This document shows positions 49,371 through 58,672 of a stretch of 64,000 nucleotides of DNA, piece by piece. The position numbers and the translations under genes were made by a program. The stretch spans positions 1 to 64,000 of the forward strand of contig CANRJM010000006.1 of NCBI GenBank assembly GCA_947630925.1. The letters are read 5' to 3'. How positions within the stretch are numbered: the stretch's first letter is position 1; each line of letters opens with the position of its first letter. The notes under the pieces were generated by a model. That model had not been told where the DNA came from. It ran no database searches and was given only the letters and a program-made list of their open reading frames with translations. The DNA is from an uncultured Lachnospiraceae bacterium. Lineage in GTDB: Bacteria; Bacillota; Clostridia; Lachnospirales; Lachnospiraceae.

Positions 49371-50069
49371 ATGAGCAAACAGGAAACTTTGATCCGTCTG
49401 CAGGATGTTACCGTCCGTTATTCGAAGGGGACGGAAGCACTAAGGGAAGTCAGTCTTTCAGTGGAAAAAGGCGAATTTGTATTCGTGGTGGGCTGCAGCG
49501 GTTCTGGCAAATCTACTTTTATTAAAACATTGTTAGGCGAGGTGCCGGTATCTTCGGGGAATATTATAGTATCCCAGAAACGTTTAGATAAGCTGAAACG
49601 AAAAGAACTGCCGTATTATCGACGTACCTTAGGGGTAGTATTCCAGGAGTTCCGCCTGTTAGAGGATCGCAATGTATATGAAAATGTTGCGCTGGCACAG
49701 CGGGTCATTGGCGTTGAAAATGAACGTATGAAAAGAAATGTTTCCATTATGTTGGAAATGGTTGGATTAGCTCAGAAAAGCAAGGCGTATCCCAAAGAAC
49801 TGTCAGGCGGGGAACAGCAGCGCGTAGCGATTGCCAGGGCTATGGTAAACCGACCGGGGATTTTACTCGCTGACGAGCCGACCGGAAATTTGGATCCTGA
49901 AAACTCATGGGAAATCATGGGACTATTAGACGAAATGAACAAACTGGGAACTACAGTCGTAGTTGTTACTCATAACAATGAGATTGTAAATAGAATGCAA
50001 AAAAGAGTCATAACCTTAAATAATGGTAATTTAATAAAGGATGAAGCACAGGGAGGGTATGTACAGTGA
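49371..50069 (+). CDS. ftsE: Cell-division ABC ATPase FtsE
   Basis: 232 residues from ATG 49371 (ATGGAGATTAAA before it); the tracked start is in the hairpin region. Walker A VVGCSGSGKSTF, signature LSGGEQQRV, Walker B ILLADEPTGNLD and switch VVVVTHNNEIV, with the VRYSKGTEALREVSLSV start normal for FtsE. With FtsX it turns on cell-wall hydrolysis at the division site. The stop overlaps the ftsX GTG by 4 bp. Confidence 0.95.
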   Translation: MSKQETLIRLQDVTVRYSKGTEALREVSLSVEKGEFVFVVGCSGSGKSTFIKTLLGEVPVSSGNIIVSQKRLDKLKRKELPYYRRTLGVVFQEFRLLEDRNVYENVALAQRVIGVENERMKRNVSIMLEMVGLAQKSKAYPKELSGGEQQRVAIARAMVNRPGILLADEPTGNLDPENSWEIMGLLDEMNKLGTTVVVVTHNNEIVNRMQKRVITLNNGNLIKDEAQGGYVQ

Positions 50070-50968
50070 AGACATTTCAGTATGGCCTGAAACAGGGGAT
50101 CAAGAGCATATGGCAGAACAGATTGTTTTCTCTGGCTGCCATCGGCACGATTGCAATCTGTTTATTCCTGTTAGGTCTGTTCTATGCCATCATCAGCAAT
50201 TTTGAGCATATGGTTTACAACGCGGAAAGTTCTGTGGGGGTTACTGTTTTCTTTGATGCAGGTATTTCGCAGGAACAGATTGACCAAATCGGCAGAGAGA
50301 TCCGTGCATATAAGACCGTTGATAAAGTTACCTATGTGTCTGCTGAGGAAGCATGGAAAAAATTTCAGAAGGAAATGAATGCAGAGGGCGGAGAATTGGA
50401 GGATACGTTTGGCGAGGAAAATCCGTTAAAGGATTCTGCTTCTTATGAAGTATATCTGACAGATGTGTCAAATCAGGAAAACATCGTCCGGGCCATACAG
50501 GATATAGATGGCGTCAGGAAAGTCAATAGTTCCAACACGGTAGCCGATGGCTTGAGCAGTTTTAACGCGTTGATTGCATATATTTCGGCAACGATTATTC
50601 TTCTGCTGATTCTGGTATCGGTTTTTCTGATTAGTTCGGCTGTTGCTGCGGGTATCCGGGTGCGTAAGGATGAGATTTCTATTATGCAATATATCGGCGC
50701 AACGGAAACCTTTGTAAAAATGCCATTTATTATAGAAGGAATATTTATTGGCATGATAGGGGCGGTTGTTCCGTTGGTTGTGTTCTGGTTTGTCTATGAA
50801 AAATTAATTGATTTTATATTGACGCACTTTTCTGCATTGTCGCAGTGGCTTACCTTTGTCGGGGCATCCGAAGAGTTTCGTGTATTGATACCGATGTCAT
50901 TATTAGTCGGCGTAGGGATTGGATTTGCAGGAAGCGCAATGTCAGTACGTAAACATTTAGTGAGGTAA
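50066..50968 (+). CDS. ftsX: Cell-division membrane protein FtsX
   Basis: 300 residues, GTG start after GGGAGGGTATGTACA. Four membrane helices: about 22-42, 170-195, 220-245 and 270-290. A large outer loop lies between the first two (VGVTVFFDAGISQEQIDQIGREI...VYLTDVSNQENIVRAI) and contacts the hydrolase activator. The cytosolic RVRKDEISIMQYIGATETFVKMPFIIEG coupling part is typical. Translation is coupled to ftsE. Confidence 0.95.
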   Translation: MKTFQYGLKQGIKSIWQNRLFSLAAIGTIAICLFLLGLFYAIISNFEHMVYNAESSVGVTVFFDAGISQEQIDQIGREIRAYKTVDKVTYVSAEEAWKKFQKEMNAEGGELEDTFGEENPLKDSASYEVYLTDVSNQENIVRAIQDIDGVRKVNSSNTVADGLSSFNALIAYISATIILLLILVSVFLISSAVAAGIRVRKDEISIMQYIGATETFVKMPFIIEGIFIGMIGAVVPLVVFWFVYEKLIDFILTHFSALSQWLTFVGASEEFRVLIPMSLLVGVGIGFAGSAMSVRKHLVR

Positions 50969-50972
50969 TGGG

Positions 50973-52289
50973 ATGAAGAAAAAGATAATTTGCATGGCAA
51001 TGGCATGGGCAATTGGAGCCTGTTTGATTGGAAGCGGCAGTTTTCCGGAAATTTTGCCACATATTTCAAAGGAAAATTTTAAAAATGTATATGCGGGAAA
51101 AAGTATGGAAAGTGAAATTCAGGATGCCAATAAGGAAAAGCAGTCATTGGAACAGGAAAAAAAGCAGTTGGAAAGTGAAATTGCAGCAATAGAAGCAAAG
51201 AAGGACAATGTTGTCGATTATATACAGATCATGGATGAAAAACTGACGAATCTGTCGGAAAAAATAGGACGGAATCAGGAGGAACGGAGTAAGGTTAAAG
51301 TGCGGATTCGTATCCTGCGGAAGGAAGAAAAGAAAGCGAAAGCGGATAAGAAAAAGCAGTATGATACAATGAGCAGACGCATAAAATACATATATGAGAA
51401 TGGAAATACAGGCTATCTGGAGATTTTATTTGGAGCCGACAGCCTGTCGGATTTATTTAACCGTGCGGAATATGTGAGTAAGGTGACCGGTTATGACAGG
51501 CAGATGTTCAAAAACTATCAGAAGGTATGCGAAAAACTGGTCAAGTCGAAGAAACAGTTAAATGAAAAACTGACCAGGCTTGCGGAACTGCGGGATAGTC
51601 TGCAGTTAGAGCAAAATTCGGTAAATACATTAGTAGAAAAAAAGACGGCAGAGTTGAGTCGGTATCAGCTATTGGCAGACGATAAAACAAGCCAGCTAAA
51701 CAGGAACCACAGCTTGTTAAAGCAACAGGAAGAGTCATTGGAACAGTTAATGGAGGAACAGAGGAAACAGGCGGAAGATGCTGAGAAAAAAAAGCAGGCG
51801 GCACAAAAGAACAAATCACAGTCAACGACAGATTCTTCCAAAAATACCCATAATTCCGGTACAAACAATAATATAACGAGACATACGGTTACCGTGGGGG
51901 GATATGGATGGCCGTTATCTGTATCTGGCAGGATTACTTCTTACTTTGGCTATCGAAATGCTCCAACGGCCGGTGCAAGCTCCTATCATAAAGGAATTGA
52001 TATTTCTGTTCCGTCTGGAAGCAGTGTCCTTGCGACAAAAAGCGGAACCGTTGTAACGTCAACATATTCGTCTTCTGCCGGGAATTATATTGCGATTTCT
52101 CACGGAAATGGAGTATATTCATATTATATGCATTGTTCAAAACGTCTGGTAGGCGTTGGAACAAAAGTATCCAAAGGGCAAAAAATTGCGTTGTCCGGGA
52201 ATACCGGAGTCTCAACCGGACCACATCTGCATTTTGCAATTTATGCAAATGGTAGTTATGCGGATCCGCTGAATTATGTATCAAGATAA
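50973..52289 (+). CDS. EnvC/PcsB-like coiled-coil M23 peptidase
   Basis: 438 residues. Signal peptide (1-25), then a long coiled coil (about 45-270; NKEKQSLEQEKKQLESEIAAIEAKK), a Ser/Thr/Asn linker, and a C-terminal LytM/M23 domain. The zinc ligands look intact: YHKGIDIS (HxxxD) and GPHLHFAIY (HxH), with SHGNGVYSYYMHCS. So unlike E. coli EnvC it may cut peptidoglycan itself. It lies 4 bp after ftsX, where the FtsEX partner is expected. Confidence 0.93.
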   Translation: MKKKIICMAMAWAIGACLIGSGSFPEILPHISKENFKNVYAGKSMESEIQDANKEKQSLEQEKKQLESEIAAIEAKKDNVVDYIQIMDEKLTNLSEKIGRNQEERSKVKVRIRILRKEEKKAKADKKKQYDTMSRRIKYIYENGNTGYLEILFGADSLSDLFNRAEYVSKVTGYDRQMFKNYQKVCEKLVKSKKQLNEKLTRLAELRDSLQLEQNSVNTLVEKKTAELSRYQLLADDKTSQLNRNHSLLKQQEESLEQLMEEQRKQAEDAEKKKQAAQKNKSQSTTDSSKNTHNSGTNNNITRHTVTVGGYGWPLSVSGRITSYFGYRNAPTAGASSYHKGIDISVPSGSSVLATKSGTVVTSTYSSSAGNYIAISHGNGVYSYYMHCSKRLVGVGTKVSKGQKIALSGNTGVSTGPHLHFAIYANGSYADPLNYVSR

Positions 52290-52331
52290 AAGGATTTCTC
52301 ATATTTTATCAATGAAGATGGAAGGGCTTAT

Positions 52332-53555
52332 ATGAAAAACAAAAATTTTATAAAAGGACTTTTAATGGGAGTATCGGGATGCCTGTTGGCGCTTGTTCTT
52401 CTTACATTGGCTATGGGCAATGCAGGAGTATTGGATTTGACGCAGGTGCTAGGCGGCGTTTCCAACAGCCATGTTGCATTGCGGCAAAAGATCAATGAAA
52501 AAGTGAATTTGTTGGAAGGTTATATTGACGAGTACTTCCTGGATGAGATTAATGATGAAAAGATGGCAGATTCCGTATACAAAGGAGTCATAAATGGTCT
52601 TGGAGATGAATATGCAGCTTATTATACCGCTGATGAGTACAGGGAGATTATGGAAAAAACAGATGGTATTTATTGCGGCATTGGCGCTTATATTTCTGCA
52701 GATACTGCGACGGGGATTATTACTATCGTAAAGCCGATGAAAAACAGCCCCTGTGAAAAGGCGGGAGTAAAAGCCGGCGATATTATATATGCAGTCGACG
52801 GCAAGGAAGTAACCGGCGAAGAGATATCAAAGGTGCAGGCTCTGGTAAAAGGGAAGCAGGGTTCAAAGGTCACTTTAACGATTATAAGAAATAAAGAGCA
52901 GATGGATATTTCGGTTACCCGGGACAAAATTGAAGAGGATACCGTGGGATATCAGATGTTGGACAGCAAAATCGGATATATACAGGTAACCGGTTTTGAA
53001 GCGGTAACCCCGAAACAATTTGAGAATGCAATTCATAAGCTGGAAGAAGAGAAAATGCAGGCATTGATCATCGATTTAAGAGATAATGGCGGCGGACTGT
53101 TAGATTCAGCAGTTGAGATGCTTGACACCATGCTGCCAAAAGGCCTTGTGGTTTATAGTAAAGATAAAAGCGGACAGAAACAGGAGTATTATGCAGAAGA
53201 TGACGGCTGCTTTGAGAAACCGCTTGCGGTACTGGTAAACGGTAATTCTGCCAGCGCATCGGAAGTGTTTGCAGGAGCCATTCAGGATGACCAGGCGGGG
53301 AAACTGATTGGTACGACAACTTTTGGAAAGGGCATTGTGCAGGGCTTATTTGAACTGGGGGATGGCTCTGCCGTTAAGATGACAACTGCGAAGTATTATA
53401 CTCCAAAAGGAAGAAATATTCACGGGAAAGGGCTGACGCCGGATATTCCTGTTGAACTCTCTAAGGAAGTGACAGAGCTGCCGGATGGTCGGAAGAAAGT
53501 GGATAACCAGACAAAAGCAGCTTATGATTACCTGATACAGGAAATCTCCAAATAA
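52332..53555 (+). CDS. C-terminal processing peptidase (S41 family)
   Basis: 407 residues. N-terminal anchor helix (LLMGVSGCLLALVLLTLAMG), a PDZ domain (GIGAYISADTATGIITIVKPMKNSPCEKAGVKAGDIIYAVDGKEV), and the S41 core: IIDLRDNGGGLLDSAVEM, catalytic Ser in NGNSASASEVFAGAIQD and Lys in TTTFGKGIVQGLF. Ser and Lys are at the normal spacing. It should cut outer proteins from their C-termini and may limit the preceding murein hydrolase. GGAAGGGCTTAT precedes the ATG. Last gene of the ftsEX cluster. Confidence 0.93.
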   Translation: MKNKNFIKGLLMGVSGCLLALVLLTLAMGNAGVLDLTQVLGGVSNSHVALRQKINEKVNLLEGYIDEYFLDEINDEKMADSVYKGVINGLGDEYAAYYTADEYREIMEKTDGIYCGIGAYISADTATGIITIVKPMKNSPCEKAGVKAGDIIYAVDGKEVTGEEISKVQALVKGKQGSKVTLTIIRNKEQMDISVTRDKIEEDTVGYQMLDSKIGYIQVTGFEAVTPKQFENAIHKLEEEKMQALIIDLRDNGGGLLDSAVEMLDTMLPKGLVVYSKDKSGQKQEYYAEDDGCFEKPLAVLVNGNSASASEVFAGAIQDDQAGKLIGTTTFGKGIVQGLFELGDGSAVKMTTAKYYTPKGRNIHGKGLTPDIPVELSKEVTELPDGRKKVDNQTKAAYDYLIQEISK

Positions 53556-53622
53556 TTGCAGGCAAAGCAGCAGTACATGAACAGGAAATGCAAAAGTTGA
53601 ATTGTTTAAAATTATATGATAA

Positions 53623-53667
53623 AATTACCAATAATTTACAAATATGGAAATTATTGGTAATTTTTTG
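53623..53667 (+). terminator. Terminator between ctp and the IbrA-like gene
   Basis: AAATTACCAATAATTT and AAATTATTGGTAATTT form a perfect 16-bp stem and a T6 run follows. It lies 60 bases past the ctp stop and 17 bases before the next start. It could also act as an attenuator of that gene. Confidence 0.85.
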
Positions 53668-53683
53668 GTTTGGAGGAAAGTGT

Positions 53684-55015
53684 ATGGAGAAGAAAGAGTT
53701 ATCTCTGAATGTATATGAGGCGCTGCAACAGAGACTGCATTTCCTCTTTCGTGAGTTCCGCAATATTTTTGTTTCTTTTTCCGGTGGAAAAGATAGCGGA
53801 CTGCTCCTGAATCTGGTATTGGATTTTCAAAAAAAATATTATCCGGATAGGCGGATTGGGGTATTTCATCAGGATTTCGAGGCGCAGTATACGTTGACAA
53901 CAGAATATGTGGAAAGAACATTTACGCGTATTGAAAATGAAGTGGAACCCTATTGGGTGTGTCTGCCCATGGCGACCAGAACAGCGTTAAGCAATTATGA
54001 AATGTACTGGTATCCTTGGGATGATACAAAAGCAGATATATGGGTGCGTCCTATGCCAGAGCGTCCGTATGTTGTAAATTTGGAAAACAATCCTATCACA
54101 ACGTATCACTATAAAATGCATCAGGAAGATTTGGCAAAACAATTTGGCAGATGGTACCGCATTTCCCATGGGAATCAAAAAACGGTCTGCCTGTTAGGCG
54201 TACGGGCGGATGAGTCCCGTCAGCGCTATAGCAGTATTATGAACAAGAAATATGGTTATAATGGGACTTGCTGGATCAGCAGGCAGTTTAAAGACGTCTG
54301 GTGCGCGTCGCCTATCTATGACTGGTCTTCTGCAGATGTTTGGCATGCAAACTATCTTTTCCAGTATGATTATAACGGTTTGTATGATCTGTATTACAAA
54401 GCGGGGCTTGCGCCGGATCAGATGCGGGTTGCTTCGCCGTTTAACGATTATGCCAAAGACAGTTTAAATTTATATCGTGTCATTGATCCGGAAATATGGG
54501 TCAAACTGATTGGACGGGTCAGAGGTGCGAATTTTACCGCAATTTACGGCAAGACAAAGGCGATGGGGTATCGGAACATTACCTTGCCGGAGGGACATAC
54601 CTGGGAATCCTATACCCGTTTTCTGCTTGCTACTCTTCCGGCAAGGCTGCGGGAAAATTATATTAAAAAGTTTCAAACATCAATTTATTTCTGGCATAAT
54701 GTGGGAGGAGGCTTAGAAGAGGAGACCATACAGGAACTTGAGGAACATGGTTATCGAATCCGGCGAAATGGGGTTTCCAATTATACGGTAATGAAAAATT
54801 CAAGAGTTGTCTTTCTGGATAAAATTCCAGATCATACGGATGATATCAAATCCACAAAGGATATCCCAAGTTGGAAACGTATGTGTTTCTGTATTTTAAA
54901 AAATGATCATATTTGTCGTTTTATGGGATTTAGTCCAAGCAAAACACAGCGGGAAAATGTAAGATTCCTCAAAGAAAAATACAGTAAGGTTGTGAGTAAA
55001 GATGGAATTTCATAG
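53684..55015 (+). CDS. IbrA-like PAPS-reductase-family protein (DUF3440)
   Basis: 443 residues from ATG 53684 (TTTGGAGGAAAGTGT before it). The N-type ATP pyrophosphatase loop is VSFSGGKDSGLLLNLVLD. Then come HQDFEAQYTLTTEYVERTF, CLLGVRADESRQRY, and the SPIYDWSSADVW....LYDLYYKAGL stretch of PAPS-reductase-like proteins. The DUF3440 C-terminal part ends with KRMCFCILKNDHICRFMGF. Such proteins come paired with IbrB and were first seen as regulators of Eib genes in E. coli. The reaction is unknown; AMP-activation of a substrate is what the loop suggests. Overlaps the IbrB-like gene by 14 bp. Confidence 0.88.
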   Translation: MEKKELSLNVYEALQQRLHFLFREFRNIFVSFSGGKDSGLLLNLVLDFQKKYYPDRRIGVFHQDFEAQYTLTTEYVERTFTRIENEVEPYWVCLPMATRTALSNYEMYWYPWDDTKADIWVRPMPERPYVVNLENNPITTYHYKMHQEDLAKQFGRWYRISHGNQKTVCLLGVRADESRQRYSSIMNKKYGYNGTCWISRQFKDVWCASPIYDWSSADVWHANYLFQYDYNGLYDLYYKAGLAPDQMRVASPFNDYAKDSLNLYRVIDPEIWVKLIGRVRGANFTAIYGKTKAMGYRNITLPEGHTWESYTRFLLATLPARLRENYIKKFQTSIYFWHNVGGGLEEETIQELEEHGYRIRRNGVSNYTVMKNSRVVFLDKIPDHTDDIKSTKDIPSWKRMCFCILKNDHICRFMGFSPSKTQRENVRFLKEKYSKVVSKDGIS

Positions 55016-55544
55016 TCCGGTATATCAGATTATTTCTGTGCCAATCGAAAAAATAGAGCCAAATACATATAATCCCAATACAGTTGCTCCGCCGGAGATG
55101 AAGCTTTTGTATGACAGCATTCGGGAGGATGGCTATACGATGCCAATCGTATGTTATTATCAGGCGGAAAGCGACCGATATATTATTGTGGATGGTTTTC
55201 ATCGGTATCGGGTCATGTTAGAGTATCCGGATATTTATGAGAGGGAGGGCGGTAAACTGCCGGTTTCCGTTATTGACAAGTCTTTGGATTGCCGTATGGC
55301 AAGCACGATCCGCCATAATCGGGCGAGGGGTTCTCATGATGTCGATTTAATGAGTAATATTATCAATGAACTGCATGAGTTGGGCCGGTCTGACGCATGG
55401 ATTTCAAAACATCTGGGAATGGATAGGGATGAGATTTTGAGATTAAAGCAGATTACGGGGCTTGCCGCATTGTTTCGTGATGTAAATTTTGGCAAGGCGT
55501 GGCAGGTAGTAAATAATGAATTGAAAGACGAGGAGAAAAGTTGA
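55002..55544 (+). CDS. IbrB-like ParB/sulfiredoxin-fold protein
   Basis: 180 residues. The ParB/Srx N-terminal domain is clear: ISVPIEKIEPNTYNPNTVAPPEMKLLYDSIREDGYTMPIVCYY, then IIVDGFHRYRVML and ASTIRHNRARGSHDVDLM. The GFHRYR motif takes the place of the GERRxR phosphate- or nucleotide-binding motif of ParB. A C-terminal helical part (IINELHELGRSDAWISKHLGMDRDEILRLKQITGLAALF) is HTH-like. It overlaps the IbrA-like gene by 14 bp and the helicase gene by 4 bp, so the three are translated together. Confidence 0.88.
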   Translation: MEFHSPVYQIISVPIEKIEPNTYNPNTVAPPEMKLLYDSIREDGYTMPIVCYYQAESDRYIIVDGFHRYRVMLEYPDIYEREGGKLPVSVIDKSLDCRMASTIRHNRARGSHDVDLMSNIINELHELGRSDAWISKHLGMDRDEILRLKQITGLAALFRDVNFGKAWQVVNNELKDEEKS

Positions 55545-57115
55545 AGAATTTTGAAGAATTATGTCTTGACCCAAGGCTATTAAGGGCAGTTACAGAGATG
55601 GGGTTTGAGCAGGCAAGCCCGATTCAGGAAAAATCAATTCCTATTGCAATGGAAGGCAGGGATATGATTGGACAGGCACAGACAGGTACCGGCAAGACGG
55701 CTGCCTTTGGGATTCCGATGCTGCAGCGGGTAGATTCCCATAATAAAAAATTACAGGCAATTGTGCTTTGCCCAACGCGTGAACTTGCAATCCAGTCTGC
55801 GGATGAGATACGAAAGCTGGCAAAATTTATGCATGGAATTAAAGTGCTGCCGGTATATGGAGGTCAGGAGATCTCAAAGCAGATTCGTTCCCTGAAAGGC
55901 GGCGTGCAGGTGGTTATTGGGACGCCGGGCCGTGTGATTGATCACATCAATCGTCATACGCTGAAACTGGATCAGGTTGGAACGGTTGTGCTAGACGAGG
56001 CAGATGAAATGTTAAATATGGGATTTCGGGAGGATATTGAGACTGTGCTGAACAGACTGCCTGAAGTGCGGCAGACATTGTTGTTTTCGGCAACTATGCC
56101 AAAACCGATTCTGGAAATTGCCAGACGGTATCTGCATCAGCCGGAAATGGTCAAAGTTGTCAAAAAGGAGCTGACGGTTCCTAAAATTGATCAGTTCTAT
56201 TATGAAGTCAATCCGAGAAAGAAGAGCGAAGTATTGTCCAGATTATTGGACATGTATGATCCAAGGCTGTCACTTGTTTTTTGCAATACGAAGAAGAAAG
56301 TAGATGAACTGGTTGAGGATCTGAAAGGCAGAGGATATTTTGCGGCAGGGCTGCATGGTGACATGAAGCAGTCGCAGAGAGATCGCGTCATGAACGGCTT
56401 TCGAAATGGGAAGACAGAGATTCTGGTGGCAACCGACGTAGCGGCGCGCGGGATTGATGTAGATGATGTGGAGGCGGTATTCAATTATGACGTACCGCAG
56501 GATGATGAATACTATGTACATCGTATTGGAAGGACAGGACGCGCCGGAAAAAGCGGCAAAGCCTTTACTCTGGTGGTTGGAAGGGAAATCTATAAGTTAA
56601 AGGATATTCAACGTTACTGTAAAACAAAAATCAGGAGACAGCCTATTCCTTCGGTGGCAGATGTAACAGATATTAAAGCGGAAAAAATTCTGGATTTGGC
56701 CGGAAACCTGATTGAGACGGAAAATCTTGGAAAAATGTTAGATATTCTGGAGGAACATCTGGACGAAAAGGATTATTCTTCCCTGGAAATGGCAGCAGCG
56801 CTTTTAATGCTGCAGATGGGAGAGAATCCTTCTGAGACGCCGGAGGAAGAATTTGGAGATACCGGAGCAGAACCGGGGATGGTACGTCTCTTTATCAATA
56901 TTGGCAAAAAGCAAAAAATCCGGATTGGCGATATTCTTGGTGCAATTGCCGGAGAGTCCGGGATGGAAGGCGATTTGGTCGGTACCATTGACTTGTATGA
57001 CAATTATACTTTTGTGGAAGTGCCAAGAGAGTATGCGTCTGAAGTGATTGAGGCGATGAAACATGCAAAAATTCGCGGCAAATCTGTCCGCTTAGAACCG
57101 GCGAACCGAAAATAA
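55541..57115 (+). CDS. DEAD-box RNA helicase with DbpA-type RNA-binding domain
   Basis: 524 residues, TTG start after GAGGAGAAAAG. Motifs in order: Q motif (EQASPIQEKSIP), I (AQTGTGKTAAFG), Ia (PTRELAIQ), II (VLDEADEML), III (LLFSATMP), V (ATDVAARGIDVDDVE) and VI (YVHRIGRTGRAGKSG). The C-terminus (MVRLFINIGKKQKIRIGDILGAIAGESGM...FVEVPREYASEVIEAMKHAKIRGKSVRLE) is a DbpA RNA-binding domain. It should unwind RNA in ribosome assembly or decay. Overlap with the IbrB-like gene is odd for such a housekeeping enzyme. Confidence 0.95.
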   Translation: MKNFEELCLDPRLLRAVTEMGFEQASPIQEKSIPIAMEGRDMIGQAQTGTGKTAAFGIPMLQRVDSHNKKLQAIVLCPTRELAIQSADEIRKLAKFMHGIKVLPVYGGQEISKQIRSLKGGVQVVIGTPGRVIDHINRHTLKLDQVGTVVLDEADEMLNMGFREDIETVLNRLPEVRQTLLFSATMPKPILEIARRYLHQPEMVKVVKKELTVPKIDQFYYEVNPRKKSEVLSRLLDMYDPRLSLVFCNTKKKVDELVEDLKGRGYFAAGLHGDMKQSQRDRVMNGFRNGKTEILVATDVAARGIDVDDVEAVFNYDVPQDDEYYVHRIGRTGRAGKSGKAFTLVVGREIYKLKDIQRYCKTKIRRQPIPSVADVTDIKAEKILDLAGNLIETENLGKMLDILEEHLDEKDYSSLEMAAALLMLQMGENPSETPEEEFGDTGAEPGMVRLFINIGKKQKIRIGDILGAIAGESGMEGDLVGTIDLYDNYTFVEVPREYASEVIEAMKHAKIRGKSVRLEPANRK

Positions 57116-57127
57116 CGAAAACACCTA

Positions 57128-57156
57128 TTGACAGATTCCATCTGTAGAGCTATGAT
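57128..57156 (+). promoter_or_regulatory. Promoter of the SAM riboswitch-metK unit
   Basis: TTGACA and TATGAT with 17-base spacing, ending 11 bases before the aptamer. Confidence 0.85.
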
Positions 57157-57167
57157 AATACAGGTAA

Positions 57168-57267
57168 CTCTTATTCAGAGTGGTGGAGAGTGAAGGCTCT
57201 GTGAAACCACGGCAACCCCATTGCGAATGGAAGGTGCCAATCTCAGCGAGAAATCGATCAATAAGAG
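57168..57267 (+). promoter_or_regulatory. SAM-I (S-box) riboswitch aptamer
   Basis: P1 is CTCTTAT/ATAAGAG. The conserved parts are CAGAGTGGTGGAG, GGCTCTGTGAAACCACGGCAACC (kink-turn and P2), GGTGCCAAT (P3) and CAGCGAGAAATCGA. SAM binding should favour the terminator at 57288 and shut off metK. Confidence 0.95.
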
Positions 57268-57287
57268 GAATGGGTAAAGCATGTTCC

Positions 57288-57322
57288 AATCCATCTTATC
57301 GTATCGATAAGGTGGATTTTTA
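57288..57322 (+). terminator. Riboswitch expression-platform terminator
   Basis: AATCCATCTTATC pairs with GATAAGGTGGATT (one G-T), then T's. It lies 21 bases after the aptamer and about 115 before metK. Confidence 0.88.
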
Positions 57323-57438
57323 ACTTGCAGAGAAAGAAGAAAGAGCGGCTTTCCCCTCCGCTCGACGAGTTTGTGTCTGTGCGCTGCTTGTCACAAACAT
57401 CGGTTATGCGCAGAAGCAGCGCAGAAATGAGGTTAACT

Positions 57439-58629
57439 ATGGAGAAACGTTTATTTACATCAGAATCTGTTACGGAGGGACATCCGGATAAAATTTGCGA
57501 CAATATTTCAGATGCGATTTTAGACGCTCTGATGGAGCAGGATCCGATGAGCCGTGTGGCATGTGAAACAGTTATTACAACAGATTTTGTAATGGTAATG
57601 GGAGAAATTACGACAAAAGCAAAGGTGGATTATGAGCAGATAGTACGGGATACCATCCGTGCCATTGGTTATGATGACCCGGAGAAAGGCTTTGACTGCA
57701 ACACTTGTGAAGTGAAAATTTTGTTGGACAGCCAGTCGGCTGATATTGCAATGGGAGTGGACAAGGCTTTGGAAGCAAAGGAAAAGACGATGTCAGAGGA
57801 AGAGATTGAAGCGATTGGCGCGGGCGACCAGGGTATGATGTTTGGTTATGCCACAGACGAGACAGAAGAGTATATGCCATATCCGATTGCACTTGCTCAT
57901 AAACTGACAAAGAAACTGACAGAAGTTCGCAAAGATGGGACGCTTCCGTATCTGCGCGCAGATGGAAAAAGCCAGGTTACCGTGGAGTATGATGAAACAG
58001 GAAAACCGATTCATATCAATGCAGTGGTTATCTCTTCACAGCATGCAAAGGAAATATCGCAGGAACAGATTTATGCTGATATTAAAAAATATGTTATAGA
58101 TGCGGTGCTTCCGGAAGAATTGGTAGATGAGGATACCCGAATCTTTATCAATCCGACGGGACGCTTTGTGATTGGAGGACCAAATGGCGACAGTGGTCTG
58201 ACAGGCCGTAAGATTATCGTCGATACATATGGCGGTTATGCGCGGCATGGCGGGGGCGCATTTTCCGGAAAGGATTGTACGAAAGTGGATCGCAGCGCAG
58301 CATATGCGGCGCGATACGTTGCAAAAAATATTGTTGCGGCAGGTCTGGCAAAGCGTTGTGAAATCCAGTTATCCTATGCTATCGGCGTAGCACAGCCAAC
58401 ATCTGTCATGGTGGATACCTTTGGAACCGGAAGCGTATCTGACAGCCGGTTGGTTGAAATCATCAGGGAAAACTTTGATCTTCGTCCTGCAGGCATTATC
58501 CGGATGTTAAATCTCAGACGGCCAATCTATAAGCAGACAGCGGCATATGGACATTTTGGACGAAACGATCTGAAACTTCCCTGGGAAGAGTTGGACAGGG
58601 TTTCTGTTTTGGAAAAATATAAGAATTAA
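57439..58629 (+). CDS. metK: S-adenosylmethionine synthetase
   Basis: 396 residues from ATG 57439; the tracked start at 57325 is in the leader, and GAGGTTAACT precedes 57439. It makes SAM from methionine and ATP. Landmarks: [27 protein letters not shown], the [16 protein letters not shown] hexapeptide-type motif, and [18 protein letters not shown] (P-loop-like). All are intact and length is standard. Under SAM-I riboswitch control. Confidence 0.97.
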   Translation: MEKRLFTSESVTEGHPDKICDNISDAILDALMEQDPMSRVACETVITTDFVMVMGEITTKAKVDYEQIVRDTIRAIGYDDPEKGFDCNTCEVKILLDSQSADIAMGVDKALEAKEKTMSEEEIEAIGAGDQGMMFGYATDETEEYMPYPIALAHKLTKKLTEVRKDGTLPYLRADGKSQVTVEYDETGKPIHINAVVISSQHAKEISQEQIYADIKKYVIDAVLPEELVDEDTRIFINPTGRFVIGGPNGDSGLTGRKIIVDTYGGYARHGGGAFSGKDCTKVDRSAAYAARYVAKNIVAAGLAKRCEIQLSYAIGVAQPTSVMVDTFGTGSVSDSRLVEIIRENFDLRPAGIIRMLNLRRPIYKQTAAYGHFGRNDLKLPWEELDRVSVLEKYKN

Positions 58630-58672
58630 CCGTTCATATAGAGCGGAAAGTGATATGCAGGAGCGAGGTTTT

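Noticed and set aside
57325-57438. Tracked 38-residue N-terminal extension of metK
   Set aside because: It lies in the riboswitch leader; [18 protein letters not shown] at 57439 is the family start and has a ribosome site.
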